DNA from: Lachnospiraceae bacterium
GTDB taxonomy: Bacteria > Bacillota > Clostridia > Lachnospirales > Lachnospiraceae
NCBI GenBank assembly: GCA_014804385.1
Contig: JAAUZW010000025.1
Location: forward strand, 15,100 to 38,026
Length of the DNA stretch: 22,927 bases
Direction of reading: 5' to 3'
The notes under the pieces were generated by a model that was given only the letters and a program-made list of their open reading frames with translations, was not told the origin of the DNA and ran no database searches. Shown here piece after piece: positions 14,328 to 21,965 of this stretch. Position numbers and translations under genes: made by a program. How positions within the stretch are numbered: the stretch's first letter is position 1; every line of letters begins with the position of its first letter.

Positions 14328-15785
14328 TTATTCGCTCACTTTATTACCCAGCGTCACATTGACATTGATTTCCTCATATCCGTTCCCCGTCATCGTCTTA
14401 ACCTTGATCTCCACGGTATCTCCCTTGGCGTAATATTCCAATTCCTTCTGCAGCTCCTCCATGGACGCAATCTTATTACCGTCAAGTTCTGTGATGATAT
14501 CGCCCTGCTTCAAGCCCGCCTCAGAAGCCGCCGTGTTCTCGAAAACCTGCGCGATATAGACGCCCTCCGGCATACCGTAGTCCCGGGATACCTCTTCGGT
14601 GACGCTGATACCGGAGATACCCAGATATCCTCTCTCCTCCTCTGCCACCTTGCTTCTGGTTTCCCGCAGCATCAGCTCTGCGATAATGGGGCTGGCTGAT
14701 GAGATCGGAATGGCATAGCCCATTCCCTCCACGGCGCTGCCGCCGATCTTATTGGAGTTGATACCGATCACCTCACCCTTGATGTTCAAGAGCGCACCGC
14801 CGGAATTGCCGGGATTGATAGCCGCATCTGTCTGGATAAAGGTGCCCTCCACACTATCACCGCTGTAACTGCTTGACAGATCTATTGTTCTGTCGAGAGC
14901 ACTGATCACGCCCGTGGTGACCGACTGCCCGTAACCCAGAGAATTCCCTATGGCAATGGCCGGCTCGCCCACCACCAGTTCATCGGAATTACCCAGCGTC
15001 GCCACTTTGATCTGCTGCAAGGTGCTTTCTGACATCTCTGTCATCGGCACTGCGATCACTGCCAGATCCATGGAGATATCCTGCCCCTTGATGAAAGCTG
15101 TCTCCTCGCTGTCCTCCACAAACTGCACCGTCAGCTGATCTGTTCCCTCCACCACATGATAATTGGTCACGATCAAAAGCTCTGAATCATTTTGTCCCAC
15201 GATAATGCCGGAACCGCTGGCATCCGCCTCACTGCTCATGGAACGCCCAAAGAAGGATGTGGTCTCCGTATAATGGTTATTCACTGCTACAATGGAGGGC
15301 ATTACCTCTTCCACCACTCCGGTCACATCGGACACCACAGCCGTCACTGTCTCGGACTGCTGGATCAGGGACACCGCCTCTTTCTCAATCTGGGACAGCG
15401 TCGCCTCTGTCGCCTCGTCTTCTGCCTCCTGCAGGGTTCCTGCCGTCGTTTCAGCGTTTTTATCAAGCATTCCCGATGCCGACTCCACCAGGAACAGTCC
15501 CAGACCCGCAAAAAGACCAAAGAATAATCCCAGAGACACCGCCGCTGCCACTTTCTTAAAATAAGAGCCGGTGCCTTTCTTCTCCTTCGGCTTCTTTACC
15601 CGCTTCTGTTCGACCTGCGCATAACCGTTCGGGTAGGTGCCGCTGTATTGATAGCTGCCTGTGCTTCCCTGATAGGTGCTGCTGCCGCTATAGGAATCCT
15701 GCTGGCTGCTCTGCCCATAGGTGCTCCTGTCCTGATACCCAGTATTTTGATAATTTCTGTCATTTGGATAATTATTTTCGTACAT
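14328..15785 (-). CDS. htrA: HtrA/DegP-type serine protease, membrane-anchored
   Basis: Envelope quality-control protease of 485 residues. A cytoplasmic tail (1-60) rich in Tyr, Gly, Ser and Gln is followed by a basic patch (KRVKKPKEKK), one membrane helix (about 79-100), an acidic coiled spacer, a trypsin-like domain and a PDZ domain (about 384-480). The catalytic triad is H210 (TNYHVV), D240 (SMDLAV) and S328 (NPGNSGGAL). The fold faces outside, where it would degrade misfolded secreted proteins. Start ATG 15785 has AAAGGAG 7 bases upstream; an in-frame ATG 24 bases earlier overlaps that ribosome site. The low-complexity tail is unusually long for the family. A structured element lies between it and glmS. 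Confidence 0.93.
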   Translation of the reverse strand: MYENNYPNDRNYQNTGYQDRSTYGQSSQQDSYSGSSTYQGSTGSYQYSGTYPNGYAQVEQKRVKKPKEKKGTGSYFKKVAAAVSLGLFFGLFAGLGLFLVESASGMLDKNAETTAGTLQEAEDEATEATLSQIEKEAVSLIQQSETVTAVVSDVTGVVEEVMPSIVAVNNHYTETTSFFGRSMSSEADASGSGIIVGQNDSELLIVTNYHVVEGTDQLTVQFVEDSEETAFIKGQDISMDLAVIAVPMTEMSESTLQQIKVATLGNSDELVVGEPAIAIGNSLGYGQSVTTGVISALDRTIDLSSSYSGDSVEGTFIQTDAAINPGNSGGALLNIKGEVIGINSNKIGGSAVEGMGYAIPISSASPIIAELMLRETRSKVAEEERGYLGISGISVTEEVSRDYGMPEGVYIAQVFENTAASEAGLKQGDIITELDGNKIASMEELQKELEYYAKGDTVEIKVKTMTGNGYEEINVNVTLGNKVSE

Positions 15786-15913
15786 ATCGCCGCTCCTTTC
15801 ATAAAACATACCGTTTCCAGTTTATTTCCCCTCGTCGATCATGTACACAGTATATCTGCCATTTGTGTTTAATCTGTGTTCAATTTATATATAAAATGTG
15901 TTTTTTGCTGCAA

Positions 15914-16070
15914 CAGTTCAGCCAGAGCATTATCTGTTTGGCAAATCGTGCTTGCACGAATTTGACAAGCGGATAATACTCTGAGGGAGCGCCATTTTAT
16001 GAGCAAAAGCAGCTGCAAAGCAGCGAAAAGCGCTGAAAGCGCGATTTTGCGAATGGCGCGGGCTGAACTG
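15914..16070. repeat. 157-bp palindromic element with 10-bp terminal inverted repeats
   Basis: Termini CAGTTCAGCC (15914-15923) and GGCTGAACTG (16061-16070) are perfect inverted repeats. Inside are a long imperfect hairpin (15923-15983, tip CGTGC-TT-GCACG) and a three-way junction (15989-16059). The junction has a closing stem GCGCCATT/AATGGCGC plus GCAAAA/TTTTGC, and two hairpins, GCTGC-AAA-GCAGC (16012-16024) and GCGCT-GAA-AGCGC (16030-16042). It begins 7 bp after the glmS stop. It may be a MITE-like repeat or a structured 3'-UTR RNA. No clear target duplication was seen. Confidence 0.75.
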
Positions 16071-16077
16071 CACACAC

Positions 16078-17907
16078 TTACTCTACCGTCACAGATTTCG
16101 CCAGGTTTCTGGGCTTATCCACGTCACAGCCCTTCCCCACCGAAACATAATAACCGAAAAGCTGCAGGGGTATGATCGCCAGCGAATTGGCAAAATAAGG
16201 ATTCGTCTCCGGAATATAGATCACATAGTCCGCCGCCTTCTCAATCTCTTTGTTCTCCTCGCAGGTCACTGCAAGAACAAAGGCGCCTCTCGCCTTCACC
16301 TCCACCATATTGCTGATGGTCTTCGCATACAACTCAGGCTGGGTAGACACCGCCGCCACAAGCGTTCCCTCTTCGATCAGGGAAATGGTGCCGTGTTTGA
16401 GTTCACCCGCCGCATAAGCCTCTGAATGGATGTAGGATATCTCCTTCAGCTTCAGGGAGCCCTCCAATGAAATCGCATAGTCAATGCCCCTGCCGATAAA
16501 GAAGACATCCTTTGCCCCGATATAACGGTTGGCAAATCTCTGGATCTTATTTTTATTGTTGAGCAAAAGCTCAATCTGATCCGGCAGACACCGCAGATCA
16601 CCTATCAGAGAGGCAAAGGCCGCATCGTCAATCTCTCCGCGCACTCTGCCGAACTTCATTGCCAGGAGGTAGAGCGCCACAAGCTGCGCCGTGTAAGCCT
16701 TGGTGGTCGCCACCGCGATCTCCGGTCCCGCCCAAGTGTACATCACCTTATCCGCCTCTCTGGCGATGGAGCTTCCCACCACATTGACAATGCCCAGCAC
16801 CTGAAAACCTCTTGCCTTGGATTCCCTGAGCGCCGCCAGGGTGTCCGCCGTCTCTCCGGACTGGCTGATCACCACCACCATGGCGCCCTCCTCCAGAATG
16901 GGATTACGATAGCGGAACTCAGAAGCCAGATCCACCTCCACCGGAATGCGGGCAAGCCCCTCGATCACATACTTGCCCGTAACGCCCGCATGATAAGCGG
17001 AACCGCAGGCCACAATGTGAATCTTCTTCACCGCCCGAAGTTCCTCGTCGCTCATAGAAAGCTCCTCGATCACAATATCCTGATCCTTCAGACGGGGCAT
17101 CAGCGTATCTGTCACAGTCTTGGGCTGTTCATACATCTCTTTCAGCATGAAATGCTCATACCCTGCCTTCTCCGCCGCGCTGGCATCCCACTCGATGGTC
17201 ACCGGTGTTTTGGAGATCTCATCCTCGTCCACCGTATAAAAATGCATATGATCCGCCCGCAGACGCACCACTTCCTGATTATCTACATAGTACACTTTTC
17301 TGGTATACTTTAAGATCGCCGGCACGTCCGAGGCGATAAAGCAGCCGTCCTCATTCTGGCCTACGATCAGAGGAGAATCCTTTCTGGCCGCAAAAACCTG
17401 ATCCGGACAGTCCGCAAAGAGAATCCCCAGCGCATAAGAGCCCTCTACGCGGTGGAGTACCTTGGTGACCGCCTCCAGAGGATTGCCTTTGTAATAATAA
17501 TCCAGCAGGTGGGCCAGAACCTCCGTGTCCGTCTCCGACACGAATTTATAGCCCCGCTCCGTGAGCATCTTTCGAAGCTGCAGATAATTTTCTATGATGC
17601 CGTTATGTACCACAGCAATGGTCTCCGCCTCATTAAAATGCGGATGAGCATTGTTGTCGCTGGGCACGCCGTGGGTCGCCCAGCGGGTATGTCCGATGCC
17701 GCAAAATCCGGGCATAGTCTCTCCGTCATGCGTCATATTTTCCAGCACCTTCAATCGGCCCACCGACTTGGTGATATTGATCTTGTTCTCTCCGTCATAG
17801 ATCGCCATTCCCGCTGAATCATATCCGCGATATTCCAGCTTGGACAGACCGTCCAGAATGATCGGAGCTGCCTGCTTCGTTCCGATATAACCTACGATTC
17901 CGCACAT
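16078..17907 (-). CDS. glmS: Glutamine-fructose-6-phosphate aminotransferase (isomerizing)
   Basis: Cytoplasmic enzyme that makes glucosamine 6-phosphate from fructose 6-phosphate and glutamine, the first step to UDP-GlcNAc for peptidoglycan and surface glycans. It has 609 residues, the normal length. The glutaminase domain starts with the N-terminal nucleophile Cys (MCGIVGYIG), with HTRWATHG (73-80) and HNGIIENY (91-98). Two SIS isomerase domains follow (CGSAYHAG at 301-308, SQSGETADT at 338-346), and the C-terminus is LAKSVTVE. The open frame extends 27 bp upstream, but ATG 17907 is required to expose Cys as residue 2 and has GGAGG 9 bases upstream. No glmS ribozyme is recognisable in the 114-bp upstream gap. 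It follows a glycosyltransferase gene on the same strand and may be co-transcribed. Confidence 0.97.
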   Translation of the reverse strand: MCGIVGYIGTKQAAPIILDGLSKLEYRGYDSAGMAIYDGENKINITKSVGRLKVLENMTHDGETMPGFCGIGHTRWATHGVPSDNNAHPHFNEAETIAVVHNGIIENYLQLRKMLTERGYKFVSETDTEVLAHLLDYYYKGNPLEAVTKVLHRVEGSYALGILFADCPDQVFAARKDSPLIVGQNEDGCFIASDVPAILKYTRKVYYVDNQEVVRLRADHMHFYTVDEDEISKTPVTIEWDASAAEKAGYEHFMLKEMYEQPKTVTDTLMPRLKDQDIVIEELSMSDEELRAVKKIHIVACGSAYHAGVTGKYVIEGLARIPVEVDLASEFRYRNPILEEGAMVVVISQSGETADTLAALRESKARGFQVLGIVNVVGSSIAREADKVMYTWAGPEIAVATTKAYTAQLVALYLLAMKFGRVRGEIDDAAFASLIGDLRCLPDQIELLLNNKNKIQRFANRYIGAKDVFFIGRGIDYAISLEGSLKLKEISYIHSEAYAAGELKHGTISLIEEGTLVAAVSTQPELYAKTISNMVEVKARGAFVLAVTCEENKEIEKAADYVIYIPETNPYFANSLAIIPLQLFGYYVSVGKGCDVDKPRNLAKSVTVE

Positions 17908-17941
17908 ATAACATTTCCTCCCGTTTTCATTCAATCCATGC

Positions 17942-18048
17942 GGAGAATGCCTGCATTCCGGGCATTCTCCTGTGTGAAACGGATTAGCTTCGCAAATCCT
18001 AGAACTTCTTGGCGTCTCGTCCTATGGCGAGACATCTTTAGAAGTTCT
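17942..18048. repeat. Three hairpins between rhamnosyltransferase gene and glmS
   Basis: Hairpin A: GGAGAATGCC (17942-17951) with GGCATTCTCC (17961-17970). Hairpin B: GGATT-A-GC, loop TTC, GC-A-AATCC (17981-17999), one mismatch. Hairpin C: AGAACTTCT (18001-18009) with AGAAGTTCT (18040-18048), enclosing GTCTCG/CGAGAC (18014-18033); its inner loop holds the rhamnosyltransferase-like stop codon (18022-18024). None has a T-run, so they may regulate or stabilise the mRNA ahead of glmS. Confidence 0.65.
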
Positions 18049-18981
18049 TCTCACACGCTTCCAGTACTCCTTGTTGGAAGACAGGGCTGTCACCAGTCTC
18101 TTAGGCATTCTGCGGTAATGCTTCCCGCACAGATACCCCGCATACTTAAAACCGCTCTGTATAATAACATGTGGTATTTTACTCCACTTTCCCGTTCTCG
18201 CCAGATACGCCACCATGCTTTTCACCAACCGGATTCCCTCCGATTCCGACGGGTATTTCGCAAACACCTCCGGATGATCCGCCTGGGATACTCCCAGATC
18301 AAAATTCCGGTGAAACTGCTGCCTGTTCGTGTAATCATGGGAATGATACACCTTCGCATCCGCGGCGTAGGCGATCCCGTACCCGGCCTCCACTGCCTTG
18401 GCGGCAAAGAGCATATCTTCATTAAAGATAGCCCTGCCCGCAAAACCGCCCAGGGCATCAAAAACTTTCCTGTCATAAGCAGCGCAGACATTAGAGCAGA
18501 AAAAGGTTTTGATCCCCAGCTCCGGGAGATCCTCCTTGTTCTTTATGCGGGACTGCTCCGGATAATTAAACTGCCTCACATACCGTTCCACCTCGCCGCT
18601 GTCCCGACCCGGAAGCTGTCTCGCGTAGGCCACCGCCACCTTTTCTCCTGCAAGCTGCGAAAGCAATCGTTCCACCAGAAAAGCATCAGCAGGGACGGCA
18701 TCCTGTGTCATCATAAGAAACACATCTGCTTCTGAAAGATGCACGCCTTGATTTCTGGTACGTCCGTGATCAAACTCCTGCTTCGACAGATGCTCCACTA
18801 TCATAGTATGACCGTCCGGCACCAAAGAAGTACCTTGAACCAGTTCGTCATAATACTTTTGTTCCGTATTCATAATGATGATCCGATTCACCGGCACTGT
18901 CTGCATCTGCAGCTTTTCCAATAATGTCAAAAACCCGCGTCCCGGCTTGTAGACTGGAATGATCACATCCACTGTCTTCAT
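18022..18981 (-). CDS. Family 2 glycosyltransferase, rhamnosyltransferase-like
   Basis: GT-A glycosyltransferase of 319 residues, predicted to add a sugar (by family style rhamnose) to a growing surface polysaccharide at the inner face of the membrane. It begins MKTVDVIIPVYKPG, and carries FDHGRTRNQG (70-79), a signature of bacterial rhamnosyltransferases, TQDAVP (92-97) at the metal site, FCSNVCAAYDRKVF (161-174), FNEDMLFAAK (186-195) with the likely catalytic Asp, and YHSHDY. The C-terminus is basic. GAGGGG lies 7 bases before ATG 18981. It lies between the LCP gene and glmS, and its stop codon is inside a hairpin. Donor sugar is inferred only. Confidence 0.88.
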   Translation of the reverse strand: MKTVDVIIPVYKPGRGFLTLLEKLQMQTVPVNRIIIMNTEQKYYDELVQGTSLVPDGHTMIVEHLSKQEFDHGRTRNQGVHLSEADVFLMMTQDAVPADAFLVERLLSQLAGEKVAVAYARQLPGRDSGEVERYVRQFNYPEQSRIKNKEDLPELGIKTFFCSNVCAAYDRKVFDALGGFAGRAIFNEDMLFAAKAVEAGYGIAYAADAKVYHSHDYTNRQQFHRNFDLGVSQADHPEVFAKYPSESEGIRLVKSMVAYLARTGKWSKIPHVIIQSGFKYAGYLCGKHYRRMPKRLVTALSSNKEYWKRVRRTSKDVSP

Positions 18982-19050
18982 GCACTAGCCCCTCGTCCGT
19001 AACCGTTCAGTACCTTCACAGTTACAATGCAAAATCCATACTAAAACGTA

Positions 19051-19073
19051 AGGGGCCTGCAAGGCAAGCCCCT
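19051..19073 (-). terminator. Probable terminator after LCP gene
   Basis: AGGGGC (19051-19056) pairs with GCCCCT (19068-19073), with an inner TGC/GCA. On the minus strand TACGTTTTAG follows, a weak T-run. On the plus strand CCGCTTTTCTTTTATT follows. It lies 14 bp beyond the LCP stop codon. Confidence 0.6.
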
Positions 19074-19087
19074 CCGCTTTTCTTTTA

Positions 19088-20245
19088 TTACTTCAAATAT
19101 CCGTTGGTGTCCTCGTAGATCTTCTGACTGCATTCCTTCACTTTAGAAGAAGGTTCATAGTCATCCGCGTTAAACAGGAACTTGTGCAGCCACTTGACAT
19201 TGTCCTCCAGAGTAGTCGGGATGACACAGGATCCCTTGGAACCGATCGTACCGGTCGCTCTCATATCCTCCTGCGGGAAACCGGCAGTCTCCGTGATATT
19301 GTAATTAGCCACATCTCCCAGCATATCGATAATCTCTGACAGATCCAGTGAAGTGTAGACCTCATCAAACACAGCAGTCGCCGTTTCGCTCAGCTTCGGC
19401 AGCGACGCCTTCTTTGCCTGATCGGCCACCGCGGAAAGCACCTCCCTCTGCCGCTCAGCACGCTTGAAATCATCTCCCGCCGTATAACGGATCCGGCAGT
19501 AGCCCGTCGCCTGCAGCCCGTCCAAAAGCTGGTAGCCTGTATCGGTAACCGGTGTATAGCTCCTCTTCAGATCCTCCGCAATACACAGCTGGTAGTTATT
19601 CAGATGGTTGATCTCCGCATCGTCCACATCAATGTACACACCGCCAAGCGCATCAATGGCATCCGTCAGGCCCGCAAATCCCACTGTAACAAAATCTGTG
19701 ATGTTCATATCCAGATTCATATTCAGCATATTGATCGCCTGTTCAGGACCGCCCTTTGCGTAAGCCGCATTACATTTATTGTAAGAATCGTTACTCAGAT
19801 TCAGGTAAGTGTCCCGATATACGGAAACCAGTTTGCAGTCTCCGGTATCCTGATTGATGGAAGCGATCATGATCGTATCACTTCTTGTATTCTTCGTCAG
19901 CGCGCCCGTAGTAGAATCCACACCGAACAGGGCAATGTTCCGATAGCCCTTCATTGTGGTCTCCTGTGCTTCCTGCACCTTCTCATTGATGATAATGTCC
20001 TTCTCCTTCAGCTCTACCTTACCGCTGCCCGTACCGGCAAGAACCATATAGAGCATCATCACCGCGATCACAAGGACGATGATCTCCACGATAAAGAGGA
20101 GGATCCTCCTGCGCTGCTTCTTCGCCTGCGCTTTCTTTCCTGTCTTTTTCTTTCCCGATGATTTTTTACCGCCGCTCTTGCCGGAAGATTTCTTCCGGGG
20201 TCTTACCTCTTCCTCATCATATTCATCCGTATATCTTTTAGCCAT
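19088..20245 (-). CDS. LytR-CpsA-Psr (LCP) family glycopolymer ligase
   Basis: Membrane enzyme of 385 residues that transfers lipid-linked glycopolymers (teichoic acid or capsule) to peptidoglycan on the outer face. A Lys/Ser/Gly-rich cytoplasmic tail (15-47) is followed by one membrane helix (48-69) and the LCP domain (about 103-300). Conserved elements: FGVDS (107-111), RSDTIMIASI (121-130), SVYRDTY (141-147), YNKCNAAYAKGG (155-166), LGGVYIDV (200-207) and RIRYTAGDDFKRAERQREVL (251-270), which holds the Arg residues that bind the pyrophosphate lipid. A C-terminal part of about 85 residues has no motif I recognise. GGGAG precedes ATG 20245. The genomic neighbours are glycan-assembly genes, which supports a role in anchoring that polymer. 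It has its own promoter. Confidence 0.92.
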   Translation of the reverse strand: MAKRYTDEYDEEEVRPRKKSSGKSGGKKSSGKKKTGKKAQAKKQRRRILLFIVEIIVLVIAVMMLYMVLAGTGSGKVELKEKDIIINEKVQEAQETTMKGYRNIALFGVDSTTGALTKNTRSDTIMIASINQDTGDCKLVSVYRDTYLNLSNDSYNKCNAAYAKGGPEQAINMLNMNLDMNITDFVTVGFAGLTDAIDALGGVYIDVDDAEINHLNNYQLCIAEDLKRSYTPVTDTGYQLLDGLQATGYCRIRYTAGDDFKRAERQREVLSAVADQAKKASLPKLSETATAVFDEVYTSLDLSEIIDMLGDVANYNITETAGFPQEDMRATGTIGSKGSCVIPTTLEDNVKWLHKFLFNADDYEPSSKVKECSQKIYEDTNGYLK

Positions 20246-20267
20246 ACTCGTACTCCCTCAGTCTTCA

Positions 20268-20288
20268 ACAGATTTTGGTAAAGTCTGT
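20268..20288. repeat. Hairpin in LCP leader
   Basis: ACAGATTTT (20268-20276) pairs with AAAGTCTGT (20280-20288), one wobble. It lies about 20 bases before the LCP start. On the plus strand it is followed by a T-run and would look like a terminator, but no plus gene is nearby; on the minus strand it is a leader hairpin close to the ribosome site. Confidence 0.45.
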
Positions 20289-20350
20289 TTTTTCATTTTA
20301 AATTTGTTATATTTTAGTAAAAAGCAAGCCTTAGTGTGCACCCTTATAAG

Positions 20351-20378
20351 ATTATACTACATCTTGATATAATTGCAA
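20351..20378 (-). promoter_or_regulatory. Promoter of LCP gene
   Basis: On the minus strand TTGCAA (20378-20373) and TATAAT (20356-20351) are 16 bp apart. The predicted start near 20344 leaves a leader of about 100 nt that contains the hairpin at 20268-20288. Confidence 0.65.
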
Positions 20379-20436
20379 TATACATTCCTTTTTCTTCTGC
20401 AAGTCTTTCACAATTCTTAAGATTTTAGTATCTCTG

Positions 20437-21846
20437 TTAATAGGCATTTTTATTGATGAATCCTCTGAAAATCGTCAAAAGCATGATCTTAACGTCAAAG
20501 GACATGGTCCAGTTTTCAATGTAAAAAATATCGTACTCGATCCGCCGCTTGATGGAAGTATCTCCACGCCAGCCGTTAATCTGCGCCCAGCCCGTCAGCC
20601 CCGGCCGCACCTGGTGCTTGACCATATAACGCGGGATCTCCTCCTTAAACTGTTCCACAAACTGGGGCCGTTCCGGTCTGGGGCCCACCACGCTCATGTC
20701 TCCAATTAAGATATTGAAAAGCTGAGGCAGCTCGTCTATGCTTGTCCTTCTTAAAAATTTCCCCACCCTCGTCACCCGGGGATCATCCTTGGTCGTCCAG
20801 CCCTTCTTCTCCGCAGAAGGCTTCTGCACCTCCATGGTACGGAATTTATACATCTGGAAAGGCTTATTGTGAAGCCCGATACGCTCCTGCTTGAAAATGA
20901 TCGGTCCTCTGGAGCTGCATCCCACCGCGATAGCAGAGAGCAGCATGACGGGCGAAGCCACAACCAGCCCCACCAGAGACACCAGAATATCCACCAATCG
21001 TTTCATCCACCAATTCAGCGTGTTGGTCAGCGGCACATAGCGGATATTGACCACCGGCAGACCCATCAGATCCTCCGTGTACGGCCTGCTGGGGAACAGG
21101 CTGTTATAATCCGGTATAAATTTGGTGTGTACGCCGGACTTCTCGCACAGATCCACGATGTGCTCCAGCTTATCGTAATCCTTCAGGGGAAGCGTGATCG
21201 CGATCTCGTCCAGCTTATTCTCCGGCAGAATATAGAGAAGGTTTTCGATACTTCCCACCACCTTAACGCCTTTATAGACCGTACCGCTTGGCACACTGTC
21301 GTCCAGAATCCCCCGTACTACATAGCCCCATTGGGGATTGGTGTTGATACGATTGATATACTCCTCCGTGGCACGGGAATACCCCACCAGCAGAATATAT
21401 TTCAGATTATATCCTTTTTCCCGGAAATACTGCAAAAGCACACGGATGAGGGATCGTCCCAGAGTCGTCAGGATAATGTTGATCACATAGAACATCGCCA
21501 TCATGGTACGGGAAAAATGGATCTGCGCCACCATGTACCAGCCAGCCATCATCAATACCATGCCCACCGTGTTGGCCTGAAAAATATTGATGATCTCATA
21601 TCTGTGTGCCGTGGCCCGCTTAGGCGTGTAAAGATGGAAAGCATAGTACAGAATGAGGTAACCCGGCACGATAAAATAGAGCATCTCAAAATAGGTGCTC
21701 ATGGAAAGAACACCGACGTTGGGGTCGATGTCTGAGAAGGGACTGGCAAATTTCAGATACCAGGCCAACATATAGGAGGCCGCAACGATCACGGCATCCA
21801 GCAACACATGCAGTCTGTTAAAATATTTCTGGTTGTCTTTGATCAT
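20437..21846 (-). CDS. Polyprenyl-phosphate sugar-1-phosphate transferase (WcaJ-like)
   Basis: Initiating phosphoglycosyltransferase of 469 residues that moves a sugar 1-phosphate from a UDP-sugar to undecaprenyl phosphate, starting a lipid-linked surface polysaccharide. Four N-terminal membrane helices (about 12-33, 52-72, 92-108, 115-138) are followed by a Rossmann-like domain (ILLVGYSRATEEY, 151-163), a hydrophobic segment (283-309) and the catalytic domain. Key residues are FKQERIG (318-324), MYKFRTM (332-338), RRTSIDELPQL (366-376) with the D371-E372 dyad, VGPRPERP (387-394) and RPGLTGWAQINGWRG (414-428). The likely product is Und-PP-glucose or a similar lipid; the sugar is not determined by sequence. 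No strong Shine-Dalgarno is seen before ATG 21846. It lies downstream of a glycosyltransferase, with a terminator between. Confidence 0.93.
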   Translation of the reverse strand: MIKDNQKYFNRLHVLLDAVIVAASYMLAWYLKFASPFSDIDPNVGVLSMSTYFEMLYFIVPGYLILYYAFHLYTPKRATAHRYEIINIFQANTVGMVLMMAGWYMVAQIHFSRTMMAMFYVINIILTTLGRSLIRVLLQYFREKGYNLKYILLVGYSRATEEYINRINTNPQWGYVVRGILDDSVPSGTVYKGVKVVGSIENLLYILPENKLDEIAITLPLKDYDKLEHIVDLCEKSGVHTKFIPDYNSLFPSRPYTEDLMGLPVVNIRYVPLTNTLNWWMKRLVDILVSLVGLVVASPVMLLSAIAVGCSSRGPIIFKQERIGLHNKPFQMYKFRTMEVQKPSAEKKGWTTKDDPRVTRVGKFLRRTSIDELPQLFNILIGDMSVVGPRPERPQFVEQFKEEIPRYMVKHQVRPGLTGWAQINGWRGDTSIKRRIEYDIFYIENWTMSFDVKIMLLTIFRGFINKNAY

Positions 21847-21923
21847 AGTTAAGCTATGCGCCTGGCAGCGCTTACCCTATATAGTCTACGCAATAATTAT
21901 CCTTATTCTACAATACTCAAAGC

Positions 21924-21953
21924 AAAAAAACAACCGTGGATTGCAGTATCCAC
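21924..21953 (-). terminator. Intrinsic terminator after terminal glycosyltransferase
   Basis: On the minus strand GTGGAT (21953-21948), loop ACTGCA and ATCCAC (21941-21936), lengthened by wobble pairs that exist only in minus-strand RNA, are followed by TTG and seven T (21930-21924). It lies 12 bp after the glycosyltransferase stop. Confidence 0.75.
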
Positions 21954-21965
21954 AATCTATGGCAT

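Noticed and set aside
15786..15913. CIRCE or other heat-shock operator near htrA and clpX
   Set aside because: No TTAGCACTC-type inverted repeat is present before either gene.
15869..16075. 68-residue minus-strand open frame between glmS and htrA
   Set aside because: It is a translation through the palindromic element, has no ribosome site, and its apparent hydrophobicity comes from the repeats.
17908..18021. glmS ribozyme upstream of glmS
   Set aside because: The gap is only 114 bp, is filled by unrelated hairpins, and lacks a recognisable ribozyme core.
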